Shown here: one piece after another, positions 26,246-34,672 of the stretch
Layout of the letters: every line of letters starts with the position of its first letter
How positions within the stretch are numbered: the first letter of the stretch is position 1
Source: Trebonia kvetii
Lineage (GTDB): Bacteria > Actinomycetota > Actinomycetes > Streptosporangiales > Streptosporangiaceae
Direction: 5' to 3'
Length of the DNA stretch: 64,000 bases
Assembly: GCF_007827045.1 (NCBI RefSeq)
Contig: NZ_RPFW01000001.1
Span: forward strand, 124,001-188,000
Position numbers and translations under genes: made by a program
The notes under the pieces: model-generated
What the model saw: only the letters and a program-made list of their open reading frames with translations
The model's database searches: none
Told to the model about the DNA's origin: nothing

Positions 26246-27400
26246 GTGAGCGATGGTGACGGGCCAGGCGAGACGGGCGTCGGCGACCGGGTGGCGGCGG
26301 CGGTCGAGGAGCTGTACGGCGCCGACCCGCAGGCCTTCACCGAGCGGCGCGGCGAGCTAGCGGCCGCCGCGCGCAGTGCCGGCGACCGGGAGGGCGCGAA
26401 GGCGATCGGCGCGCTGCGGCGGCCCACCCGGGCGGCCTGGGTCGTCAATAACCTGGCCCGTTCGGACCCGGGCGCACCCGCCAAGCTGGCGGAGCTGGCT
26501 ACGGCGCTGCGCGCGGCGCAGCAGGCCGGGCACGGGCCGAGGCTGCGCGAGTTGTCCGCCGCGCGCGGCGCGCTGGTCGACGCGCTCACTAACCAGGCCT
26601 TCTCGGTCGCTGGCGTGCCCGACGCGCCGCCATCGCTGCGCGCCGAGGTGACCGACACGCTCACCGCGGCCGTGGCCGATCCCGAGGTCGCGGCCGGCTT
26701 CGCCAGCGGGACGCTGACCCGGGCGATGCAGTGGTCTGGCTTCGGGGTGCTGCCAGAGGCGGCGGCCGGGGGCGGGCCGGACGAGGGCGCATGGCCTGGC
26801 CTCGGGCTCGCCGCGGGCAGCGGCGAGGAGAGCGCCGACGGGGAGCCTGGCGGCGTCGATGGCGGGCCGGCGATCCCGCGCCCGCGGCTCGGCGTGGTGA
26901 CCGGCGGGCGCGCCGCGGGCGGCGCCACGACCGAAGCGGGAACCGATGAGGCCGCGGCGGGTTCGCGCGCGGTCCGGCCGGCCGCCGCAGGCACCACGGC
27001 CGGGGGCGCCAGGGACCGGCGCACGGGAGGCAGGCGCGCAGCGGGCACGGCTCAGGGGGACACGGCCGGCGGCAGGCAGACCGCGGCCGCCAAGGGGTCG
27101 GCGGAGGCCGCCGCGCGGCGGCAGGCGGAAGCGGCCGAGCGGCTGGCGCAGGAGGCGGCGGAACGTGCGGCCCGCCGCCGGGAGCAGTACGCCGATGCCG
27201 AACGGTTGGTGGCTTCGACCGCCGCCGCCGCCGCTGACGCGCTCGCGAACGAGGATCGGCTCGAGGCGGAGGTCCGTGATCTCGAGGACCGGCTCACCAG
27301 GACGCGGGCCGACCTCGCGGGGATGCGAATGAAGGCCCGCCACGCCGAGGCCGCGGAGCGCCGGGCCCGGCAGGCCCTTGACCGCCTGCCCCGCGAATAA
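26246..27400 (+). CDS. Conserved actinobacterial helical/coiled-coil protein, function unknown
   Basis: 384 aa from GTG 26246, 9 nt after the deacetylase stop, so probably cotranscribed. The N-terminal third (VEELYGADPQAFTERRGELA, LRRPTRAAWVVNNLAR) is a helical block I associate with an unnamed actinobacterial family. The middle (about 170-290) is Gly/Ala/Pro/Arg-rich and probably disordered. The C-terminal 100 residues are a long Ala/Glu/Arg coiled coil (EAAARRQAEAAERLAQEAAE ... LEAEVRDLEDRLTRTRADLA). No enzyme motif is visible. The protein is very rich in Ala, Gly and Arg. Confidence 0.7.
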   Translation: MSDGDGPGETGVGDRVAAAVEELYGADPQAFTERRGELAAAARSAGDREGAKAIGALRRPTRAAWVVNNLARSDPGAPAKLAELATALRAAQQAGHGPRLRELSAARGALVDALTNQAFSVAGVPDAPPSLRAEVTDTLTAAVADPEVAAGFASGTLTRAMQWSGFGVLPEAAAGGGPDEGAWPGLGLAAGSGEESADGEPGGVDGGPAIPRPRLGVVTGGRAAGGATTEAGTDEAAAGSRAVRPAAAGTTAGGARDRRTGGRRAAGTAQGDTAGGRQTAAAKGSAEAAARRQAEAAERLAQEAAERAARRREQYADAERLVASTAAAAADALANEDRLEAEVRDLEDRLTRTRADLAGMRMKARHAEAAERRARQALDRLPRE

Positions 27401-27531
27401 CAGCCCCGCAAATAACGGCCGGCGCACGCGACATGACATAGACATGACAACGGCGTCCTAGCCTTGACTCGGCAGTAGGTAAGCAGGTGAGATCGCGTTA
27501 TGGGGTTTTCTGCGGTGGATCATTGCGGCAC

Positions 27532-28401
27532 GTGACAAATTCTGTAATTTCGGCGGACGGTCGTCGTATCGCCGTGCAGGTATCGGGGAATCCTTCAGGA
27601 CCTGCTGTTTTCTTTCTGCACGGCACGCCGGGCAGCCGGGTGGGCCCGCTGCCGCGCGGACTGCGGCTTTACGAGCTCGGTGTCCGCGTCATCACGTTCG
27701 ACCGGCCCGGCTACGGCGGCTCTGACCGCCTCGAGTCCCGCATGGTGGCCGATGTGGTACCCGATGTGCTCGCCATCGCGGACGCGCTCGAGGTCGACCG
27801 CTTCGCGGTGCTCGGCCGGTCGGGCGGCGGTCCGCACGCACTCGCTTGTGCCGCCCTGCTTCCCGCGCGGGTGACCCGGGCCGGCGTCCTGGTGAGCCTG
27901 GCCCCGTGGGCCGCCGAGGGGCTCGACTGGTTCGCCGGCATGGCCGACTCCAACGTGGTCTCCTACACCGCCGCGGCGTCGGATCCCGAGGTGCTCACCG
28001 CGCGCCTGGTGCAGGCCGCCGCGCAGATCAGGGCCAACCCCGCGAGCCACGTCACCGCCCTCAGGCCCGAGATGCCCGCCGCGGACCAGCGGATCGTCTC
28101 CGACGCCGGCATCCGCGGGCAGCTCGCGCAGAACTTCGCCGAGGCGCTCGGCGGCTCGGCTGACGGCTGGATCGACGACGTGCTCGCGTTCTGCTCCCCC
28201 TGGGGCTTCGACCTGGCGGACATCACCGTGCCCGTTCTGCTCTGGCACGGGCAGGAGGACGTGTTCTCGCCGGTGGCACATACCCGGTGGCTCGCCGCGC
28301 AGATCCCGAGCGCGGTCATGTCCATCCGCCCCGCCACCGCCCACTTCGGCGCGCTCGAGGTGGTCCCCGACGTGCTCTCCTGGCTGATCAGGGCCGCCTG
28401 A
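27532..28401 (+). CDS. Alpha/beta hydrolase
   Basis: About 289 aa from GTG 27532 (VTNSVISADGRRIAVQVSG); GTG 27487 gives 304 aa. Fold motifs: oxyanion segment VFFLHGTPGSR, nucleophile elbow VLGRSGGGPHAL (Ser), acid in LLWHGQEDVFSP (Asp), His in ATAHFGALE. A complete Ser-Asp-His triad is therefore present. The substrate is unknown; epoxide hydrolase or esterase are both possible. It converges with fxsT across the modular repeat. Confidence 0.87.
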   Translation: MTNSVISADGRRIAVQVSGNPSGPAVFFLHGTPGSRVGPLPRGLRLYELGVRVITFDRPGYGGSDRLESRMVADVVPDVLAIADALEVDRFAVLGRSGGGPHALACAALLPARVTRAGVLVSLAPWAAEGLDWFAGMADSNVVSYTAAASDPEVLTARLVQAAAQIRANPASHVTALRPEMPAADQRIVSDAGIRGQLAQNFAEALGGSADGWIDDVLAFCSPWGFDLADITVPVLLWHGQEDVFSPVAHTRWLAAQIPSAVMSIRPATAHFGALEVVPDVLSWLIRAA

Positions 28402-28411
28402 AACGCGCGAA

Positions 28412-28496
28412 TATCTCCCGGGGGGACGACTGCTCCCCAGCACGGGGGGCACCCGCCCCCCGTCCCCCCTGGCCGTACCCCCCGATATGGGCGGGT
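28412..28496 (+). repeat. Expanded G/C-tract module of the modular repeat
   Basis: Starts ATCTCCCGGGGGGACGACTG, contains several G6/C6 runs and ends GTACCCCCCGATATGGGCGG. Compared with the other copies, about 45 nt of extra G/C-run sequence are inserted between the two halves. It lies between the convergent hydrolase and fxsT genes and may terminate both. Confidence 0.6.
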
Positions 28497-28498
28497 CA

Positions 28499-31400
28499 TT
28501 ACGTCGGCTGGGCCTCCAGGTCGCGGTTCTGCAGCCGCCAGTTGCGCAGCGCCGTGACGCTGGGGTGGTCGTTACCGAGCACCTGGCCGAGCGCCCCGAT
28601 CACCTTGACCTGCAGCGCCTCCGCCTCGTCGAGGCGGCCCTGCGCGCGCAGCACGATCGCCAGGTTCGCCTCGCAGACCTGGGTGTCCGGATGGTTCTCG
28701 CCGAGCGTCTTGCGCAGCCGCTCGTAGGTCTCCCGCTGCAGTCCCTCCGCGTCGGTAAGCCGCCGCAGGTCGTGCAGGCAGTTCGCCTTGTTGATCTCAC
28801 ACGACAGGGTGAACGGGTGATCCTCGCCGAGCGAGTCGCGCATCACGCCGAGCGTGCGGTCCGCGAGCCCGAGCGCCTCGCGCGCCGAGCCGACGCCCCG
28901 CAGGTAGGTCGAGATGTTGTTCTCCGCGACGAGGGTGAACGGGTGGGCGCCGCCGATGCTTGCCTGGTAGGCGCGCAGCACCTGGCTCGCCACCTGGAAC
29001 GCGGCTACCTTGTCCTCGCGGGCGGACAGGTCGGCGGCGAGGTTCAGCTTGCAGGCGAGCGAGTCCGGGTGGTTGGTCCCGTAGATCCGCTCGTAACGGT
29101 CATCGATGTCCCTGGTCAGGACGTAGGCCTCGTCGAGCCGCCCCATCTTGCGGAGCGAAACCGCGAGGCTCTTGGCGGTGCGCAGGGTGTCCACGAAGTC
29201 CTCGCCGAGCACCGAGAGGTAGCGCTCGTAGGTCTCCTGGAGCAGTTCGACCGACCCCGGGTAGTCGCCCGCCTCGCGCAGGTCGCGCGCCAGCATCGAC
29301 GCGGAGTGCAGCGTGTAGGGGTGGTCGGGCCCGAGCACGATCTGCCGGTAGTTCCTCGTCTCCCTGTCCAGGTCGCGTGCGCGGAAGCAGTCGCCGACCA
29401 GGCGCAGGTCGATGGCGAGGTTGTTCGCGCTCGACAGCGTGTTGGGGTCGTCGGGGCCGAGCAGCTGGCTGTTCCTGCTGTAGGTCTCCTCGTCCAGGTC
29501 AAGCGCTTCGCTGAACCGGCCGAGACCGCGCAGGTCACCGCCCAGGCTTCCCGCGGTCAGCAGGGTCGACGGGTGGTCGTTGCCGAGCACCTCCTGCTGC
29601 TTGCGGAAGATCTCGGTGTCCAGCTCGTAGGCCTCATGGAAGCTGCCCTGCGAGCGGAGCACGTTCGCGATGTGGAAGCGGAGCGACAGGGTCTGCTCGT
29701 CGTCCGGCCCGATCTTCTCCCGCCACTGCTGTTCGAGCAGGTGGGCGACGTCGAGTGCCTGCTCGAAGTCGCCGCGCTTCCACAGGTAGCGCACCCGGTC
29801 GATGAGAAGCTGCCTGGCCTCCTCCTCGTCGCAGTTCCACACCTCGGAGGGACCAAGGTGCGGCCAGATCAGGTCGTACCGCGCCCAGTTGGCCGGGTCG
29901 TCGGTCTCGCCCTGCCGGGGGCGCGCGCCCGCGAGGATGGTGTGCACCTCGTGCAGGGTCGCGTCGCGGTAGGAATCGGGCTGCATCTGGTCGCGGATGG
30001 CCGCCTGGATCAGCCGGTGCACCTGGATCGAGTTGCTCGTCACGTCACGGTCGACCTTGGCGAGCGAGAACCGCGTGATGTCCGTGATCAGCAGGCCGAG
30101 GACGCTGCGGGCCGCGCGCAGGCGCCGGTCGTACGGGATCAGGGACTTGATCATCTCGTCGCTGTTGAGCAGCGACAGCGAGATGGGGTCGGGGGCGAAG
30201 CAGGCGCACAGCTCGAGCAGCCTGGCCGCCGCGGGCGACTGACTCCTGAGCCTGTCGAACGAGAGCCGGTAGGTGACCGCGACCGAGGTCGGGTAGTTGA
30301 TCGGCTGGCTGAGCTCCATGGTCGCCGCGAACTGGTCTTGCAGCTGCTCGACGTACTCCGCGGCGGTCATCCCCGTCGCGGCCAGCCAGGCGCCCGCCTG
30401 CTCGATCGCCAGCGGCAGGTCACCGAGTGCCTCGGCGACCAGGGTGGCGTCCTCGTCGGTGAGTGCCTGCACGCGGCGCTGGAGGTAGGCGAGCGACTCC
30501 GGCCTGGAGAACACGTCGATCGCGACCGGCTCGGCCACCTGCGACCAGGCGGGATTTCGCGAAGTGACGATGACGTGACCGGGACCGCCGGGGAAGAAGT
30601 TCTCGATCTGGCCGGGCTCGTCCGCGTTGTCGAAGATCAGCAGCCAGCGGTCGTACGGACGGCCGCGGCGCAGCGCCTCCCTGACCAGTTCCGCGGTCTC
30701 CGCCGTGGAGTCGGCCGGCCTGACTCCCAGGTGCTGCGCCAGTTCGGCCAGGCTCGGGTTGATCAGGTCGCGCTGCTCCGACGGCACCCACCACACCAGG
30801 TCGTAGTCGGCCATGAAGCGGTGCGCGTACTCCTGCGCGACCTGAGTCTTGCCGACGCCGCCGAGTCCGTGCAGCGCCACGGGCAGGACGACCGCGGTGC
30901 TGCTGCCTATCAGCTGGTCGTGCAGCTTCTCGAGTACGTCGTTGCGGCCGGTGAACGAGGCGTTCCTTGTCGGCACGCGCCAGACCGGCGGGATCGTCCG
31001 CGGGTAGCGCGGCTCGGGGCCCGCCAGATGCTCGGCGAGCTTCGGCGGGTAGCCGAGCGCCTTCAGCACCTCCTCGGTCGCCTGGGTGGCGTCCCTGCGG
31101 GTCAGGTCCACCACACTCCGCTCGGAGAACGGCTGCTCGATCCGCGTCTCGCCGACCCTGACCGGGATGAGCCGCCTGCCGGTCCCGGCGGGGTCGGCGG
31201 CGCCCATCGCGTCCCACACGCCCTGGGCCTGCGTCGACTGCATGTACGCGGCCGACAGGACGGCGATCGTGCGGCTGGCCGACGCGGCGCCGCGTTCGGC
31301 TTCCTCCCTGGTGTTGCCGCCGGCTATTGATGAACTCGACGGGCGCAGGATGCGAATGCCGCGCGGCGCGAGCACCGCCGCGATCCAGTCCGCCCACATC

Positions 31401-32440
31401 CGGTCCTCAGGAACGTAGCTGAGGTAGATGTCGCCTGGCGGTGGCTGCCGCGGCCTGATGAACGCGGCCTTGTAGGTGAGCCTGATCTCGTCGCTCATCA
31501 CGCCGAGCGTGCGCACCCGCCCGTCGGTCAGCGCGGCGGTCAGCCGCTCATAGGCGCCGAGCAGTGTGGTCGGCGAGCGCGGCGCGTCGCCGAACACGGC
31601 GAGCGTCTCCTCGAACGCGTAGAACGGCTTGTACGGGATCGGCACCGCGGCCCAGTAGTCGTTGGCCTCGAACTCGCCGAGCTTCTCGTGCAGGCTGCTG
31701 CCGAACCTGGCGCGGGCTGTCGCCAGCCCGACGTCGGCCTTGTCCTTCTCCGCCTCGTCGATGCGCATCGGGACAGGAAGCACCTGGATGTTGCGGTAGT
31801 GGTACCGCTGCTCCACGTTCCTGGCGATCGCCGCCGCCCCGTCGATGGACTGGTCGTTCAGTGTGAAGCAGTCAACCAGGATGTCCGGCAGGTGCACCGT
31901 GCAGATGTCCGCGATGTCAGACAGCCCGGTCCTGCTGTCGATCAGCGTGTAGTCGTAGTGCGCCTTCATGTCGGCGCGCAGCCCGTCGAAGAACTGCCCG
32001 CCCTCGAGCCGGTCGTAGAAGTTGTCCCAGTCGATCGCGGTCACCGCGGACGAGTAGTCGCGGTTCTGGCGGCCCGCGGAGACGAAGTCCAGCGTCCCCC
32101 CGTCGGGAAAGTCCCAGCTCAGCGAGACGGCGTGCGGCAGTATCTGCGCGTAGTCACGGACCCAGTCGGGTGAGCGCTCGTCGGCCTGGGCGGCGTCCCA
32201 TACGTAATCGGTGATCAGTTCGATGATGCCGGGCGTCGCCGCGACCTTCGCCGGGTCGAGGAAGGGATGGTAGTAGCGGTGCAGGCCAGGCGAGTCGAGA
32301 TCCCAGTCCACCACGAGCACCTTCAGCCCGTTGCTCGCGAGGATCCAGGCGACGTTGGCAAGCGCCATGGTGCGGCCGGTGCCGCCCTTGAAAGAGTAGA
32401 AGGTGACGATCTTTCCCTCGGCGGTCATGTCATCAGCCAT
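28499..32440 (-). CDS. fxsT: FxsT: multidomain ATPase / TIR-like / NB-ARC / TPR protein of the FxSxx-COOH system
   Basis: 1313 aa. Domains in order: a MinD/ParA-like ATPase with the variant P-loop FKGGTGRT (17-24) and VVDWDLDSPG; a TIR-like domain beginning near 337 (GDIYLSYVPEDRMWADWI); an NB-ARC/STAND ATPase with Walker A GLGGVGKTQ (about 525), Walker B LLIFDNAD and VIVTSRNPAW; then from about 890 to the end a run of TPRs of about 42 residues (LGPDDPNTLSSANNLAIDLR and similar). This layout is that of the 'FxSxx-COOH system TPR protein'. The TIR-like part has WDAMGAA where active TIR NADases keep a Glu, so it may be a docking domain. ATG 32440 overlaps the fxsC stop by 8 nt. Role inferred: NLR-like sensor or signal integrator; no direct evidence. 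Confidence 0.88.
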   Translation of the reverse strand: MADDMTAEGKIVTFYSFKGGTGRTMALANVAWILASNGLKVLVVDWDLDSPGLHRYYHPFLDPAKVAATPGIIELITDYVWDAAQADERSPDWVRDYAQILPHAVSLSWDFPDGGTLDFVSAGRQNRDYSSAVTAIDWDNFYDRLEGGQFFDGLRADMKAHYDYTLIDSRTGLSDIADICTVHLPDILVDCFTLNDQSIDGAAAIARNVEQRYHYRNIQVLPVPMRIDEAEKDKADVGLATARARFGSSLHEKLGEFEANDYWAAVPIPYKPFYAFEETLAVFGDAPRSPTTLLGAYERLTAALTDGRVRTLGVMSDEIRLTYKAAFIRPRQPPPGDIYLSYVPEDRMWADWIAAVLAPRGIRILRPSSSSIAGGNTREEAERGAASASRTIAVLSAAYMQSTQAQGVWDAMGAADPAGTGRRLIPVRVGETRIEQPFSERSVVDLTRRDATQATEEVLKALGYPPKLAEHLAGPEPRYPRTIPPVWRVPTRNASFTGRNDVLEKLHDQLIGSSTAVVLPVALHGLGGVGKTQVAQEYAHRFMADYDLVWWVPSEQRDLINPSLAELAQHLGVRPADSTAETAELVREALRRGRPYDRWLLIFDNADEPGQIENFFPGGPGHVIVTSRNPAWSQVAEPVAIDVFSRPESLAYLQRRVQALTDEDATLVAEALGDLPLAIEQAGAWLAATGMTAAEYVEQLQDQFAATMELSQPINYPTSVAVTYRLSFDRLRSQSPAAARLLELCACFAPDPISLSLLNSDEMIKSLIPYDRRLRAARSVLGLLITDITRFSLAKVDRDVTSNSIQVHRLIQAAIRDQMQPDSYRDATLHEVHTILAGARPRQGETDDPANWARYDLIWPHLGPSEVWNCDEEEARQLLIDRVRYLWKRGDFEQALDVAHLLEQQWREKIGPDDEQTLSLRFHIANVLRSQGSFHEAYELDTEIFRKQQEVLGNDHPSTLLTAGSLGGDLRGLGRFSEALDLDEETYSRNSQLLGPDDPNTLSSANNLAIDLRLVGDCFRARDLDRETRNYRQIVLGPDHPYTLHSASMLARDLREAGDYPGSVELLQETYERYLSVLGEDFVDTLRTAKSLAVSLRKMGRLDEAYVLTRDIDDRYERIYGTNHPDSLACKLNLAADLSAREDKVAAFQVASQVLRAYQASIGGAHPFTLVAENNISTYLRGVGSAREALGLADRTLGVMRDSLGEDHPFTLSCEINKANCLHDLRRLTDAEGLQRETYERLRKTLGENHPDTQVCEANLAIVLRAQGRLDEAEALQVKVIGALGQVLGNDHPSVTALRNWRLQNRDLEAQPT

Positions 32441-33731
32441 CAGCGCGCTCCACGGGTGTGTCGTCCTGTCCGTCGTTCGCCGACGCGATCCGGGCGGATG
32501 CCAGCCTGACGTAGTGCCGTCCCGCGGCGGCGAGTACCGCGGGGAACACCACGCCGAAGTCCTCGAGTGAGGGGACGCCGCGCACGGCGAGTGCCGATGT
32601 CGCGCGGCCCTCTCGCAGCATGCGGGGCAGCGCCGCCTCCAGGGCCGACCGCAGTTGCTGCGCGTCCGCCTGCATCTGCGCGTCCTTGGTGTTCCACACC
32701 ACGACGACCTGGACCCATGGCTTGTCCATCGCGTCGAGCCGCCGGAGCATCTGGCCGCATTCCGGCTGCAGCACCGCCCACGGGTCGATCAGCAGCACCT
32801 CGGGCCCCGTCGGCTGCCCGGCACCGAACAGCGCCGACTCATGCCGGTACAGGTCGCCAACGTCCGGGGTGTAGGACAGGCTCCGCGCGAGATCCCCCGC
32901 GTGGTCGGCGAGCGCGCGCAGCGAGTCTTGGCGGAACGGATTCCACTCCCTTACGTTCTCGCCGTAGTAGGCGGGGTCGCGGCCGCCGGGCAGTTCGTCC
33001 CTTTCCGGCGCGATCACGGTGAGCCGCAGCAGCTTGTCCCCCGGACCGGTCCCGCCGAGGCCGCCGAAGGCGGACGGCAGCGATTCGTATTCGGTCCAGA
33101 CCTCGTGCTCGATCGGGGGCGAGGCCTCCGCGGCGTCGACGATCCGCCGCGCGAGCAGGTACACGGCCTCCTCATAGGCCTCCCGCCACCGGCTGACCTT
33201 CATGATTCCGTAGAAGCCGTGCTCCGCGTACAGCGGGCCGAAGTCGGCGGAGTTGTACTGCACCGCGCTGGCCGCCTCGGGAAACAGGCCGTCGCGCACC
33301 GGTATCCACAGCGCGGGGACGATGGTCTCGATCGGCCTGGCGCTCCTGGCACGGTAATTGAGCCGACGCCTGTTGAACGCGAACCACTCGCGGCCGCAAT
33401 GCTCGCTCTTGAAATACCGCCGTGAGTACAACGGCACGAAGACATGGCAGGTCGCGAGGGCTTTTGACAGGTGCCTAGGCCACTCGTGCCCCTGCTGGAG
33501 TTCCCGGTCCATGAAACCGGCCTTCTTGCCTGGCGCGAGATCTGCCAGCGATTTGATGTGCTCGCACAGATCGTCGTAAAGCTGGGCTATCCACAGGTCA
33601 GGGTCTCGTCCGACGGGAAAGTCGCGCGGGCCGTGCGCGTAGCTGAGGAAGAAAAACGGCCCGTCGTCGGCGGCGGCTGGCGACAGATACCTGTCGCCAT
33701 CGGCGTCTCTGGCCGGGTAGCCTCCGTGCAC
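32433..33731 (-). CDS. fxsC: FxsC: TIR-like protein of the FxSxx-COOH system
   Basis: 432 aa from GTG 33731, chosen because GGAAGGGAG lies 5 nt upstream; an ATG at 33770 is open but lacks such a site. The N-terminal TIR-like domain reads PFFFLSYAHGPRDF (26-38) ... CHVFVPLYSRRYFKSEHCGR (95-114) EW; Glu115 in SxxCxxE sits where TIR NADases have the catalytic Glu. The second half (about 230-400) is an alpha/beta domain (LLIDPWAVLQPECGQMLRRL, VQVVVVWNTKD) of unknown role. It matches the 'TIR-like protein FxsC' family by layout and by its place before fxsT, with which it overlaps. Possible NAD-cleaving effector or signalling partner, inferred. Confidence 0.85.
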   Translation of the reverse strand: MHGGYPARDADGDRYLSPAAADDGPFFFLSYAHGPRDFPVGRDPDLWIAQLYDDLCEHIKSLADLAPGKKAGFMDRELQQGHEWPRHLSKALATCHVFVPLYSRRYFKSEHCGREWFAFNRRRLNYRARSARPIETIVPALWIPVRDGLFPEAASAVQYNSADFGPLYAEHGFYGIMKVSRWREAYEEAVYLLARRIVDAAEASPPIEHEVWTEYESLPSAFGGLGGTGPGDKLLRLTVIAPERDELPGGRDPAYYGENVREWNPFRQDSLRALADHAGDLARSLSYTPDVGDLYRHESALFGAGQPTGPEVLLIDPWAVLQPECGQMLRRLDAMDKPWVQVVVVWNTKDAQMQADAQQLRSALEAALPRMLREGRATSALAVRGVPSLEDFGVVFPAVLAAAGRHYVRLASARIASANDGQDDTPVERADG

Positions 33732-33842
33732 CGGGTCTCCCTTCCTGCATGCGGGCACGCGTGCCTGCATTGGTTAGGAAACCTCACTATATGAGACGGA
33801 TAAGCATTTGCAAAGAACGCATACCCCGCATTAGCAAAGGCT

Positions 33843-34667
33843 TTACTTACGGTTCTCCGTCATCCATTGGGCGGCGAAGTCAACGGCGTGGCAAAGTGGC
33901 ATCAGGCGGCACTCCGCATTACCCACGTCACCGCGGTTGACGTCGGCCGCCTTTTCAAAGGATTTGCCGATAACCTCGAATTCATGATCGTCGAGCATGA
34001 CGTCGTCGTAGGACGTCCAGCATCGCTGGCCGTCGGCGAGGGTGACGACGCACTCGTAGCGGCGCACCGGCGGGCTGGGCGTGTAGCGGTACTCGGCGAG
34101 ATGGAACGCGGTGCAGGCGTGGTAGCCGGTCCCGAGCAGCAGCACCCGCGCGTCCATCTTGTACAGCTTCGCGAGCGGTGAGTCCTCGCCGTAGTGGCAG
34201 TGGAGCCGGTGGTCGTCCATCAGGTAGCCGGCCTCGGGCCCGACGGCGGCGAAGGAACTCTGCGGGTGGCCGCTGCGGACCGCTCCCGGCCCCGTGCGTA
34301 CCGCCTCTGCGATGGCGCCCATCCCGCTTGGCATGCCCGCGTGGAACGCGGGCATCTCGGCGCGGTAGGCGAGGACCTCTTCCGGCGTCATCCCCGCGAT
34401 GCGGGCGAGGTGCACCCGTGAGGTGTTCGAGTTCTGTTCCGTCGCCGCCGGCACCACGACGTTCCGCGCTACCTCGCGCAGTGCGCCGGCCACGGCCTGC
34501 GCCCCGCCGTCCACCCAGCCGATGGAGCGCAGTGAGCCGTGCACGAGCAGGGTATCACCCTGGCCCACGCCAAGGCCGCGCAGGGCATCGACGAGCTGCT
34601 GCCCGGTGACCCCCTGCGCGGAGACACGGCTCTCGGGGGCGCGGGTCGCGTCGGCGGCGGCTGCCAT
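33843..34667 (-). CDS. AAC(3)-family aminoglycoside N-acetyltransferase-like protein in the Fxs cluster
   Basis: 274 aa from ATG 34667, 5 nt after the fxsB stop with GGAAGGA upstream. The AAC(3)/YokD fold motifs are present: TLLVHGSLRSIGWVDGGAQA near the N-terminus, EQNSNTSR, HAGMPSGMGAIAEAVRTGPG, VRSGHPQSSFAAVG and the acetyl-CoA/active-site region LLLGTGYHACTAFHLAEY. Classical AAC(3) acetylates the 3-amino group of aminoglycosides. In the Fxs context an AAC(3)-like protein is a recurrent companion, so the substrate may be a peptide, a tRNA-like or other amine rather than an antibiotic. I would not read it as a resistance gene without assay. Confidence 0.85.
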   Translation of the reverse strand: MAAAADATRAPESRVSAQGVTGQQLVDALRGLGVGQGDTLLVHGSLRSIGWVDGGAQAVAGALREVARNVVVPAATEQNSNTSRVHLARIAGMTPEEVLAYRAEMPAFHAGMPSGMGAIAEAVRTGPGAVRSGHPQSSFAAVGPEAGYLMDDHRLHCHYGEDSPLAKLYKMDARVLLLGTGYHACTAFHLAEYRYTPSPPVRRYECVVTLADGQRCWTSYDDVMLDDHEFEVIGKSFEKAADVNRGDVGNAECRLMPLCHAVDFAAQWMTENRK

Positions 34668-34672
34668 GACGC

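Noticed and set aside
28487..31330. 947-codon plus-strand frame opposite fxsT
   Set aside because: Low-complexity Val/Arg/Leu/Gln sequence without motifs, antisense to a well-supported multidomain protein.
33843..34667. Antibiotic resistance gene call for the AAC(3)-like protein
   Set aside because: Family match is good, but context is the Fxs operon; resistance cannot be claimed from sequence.
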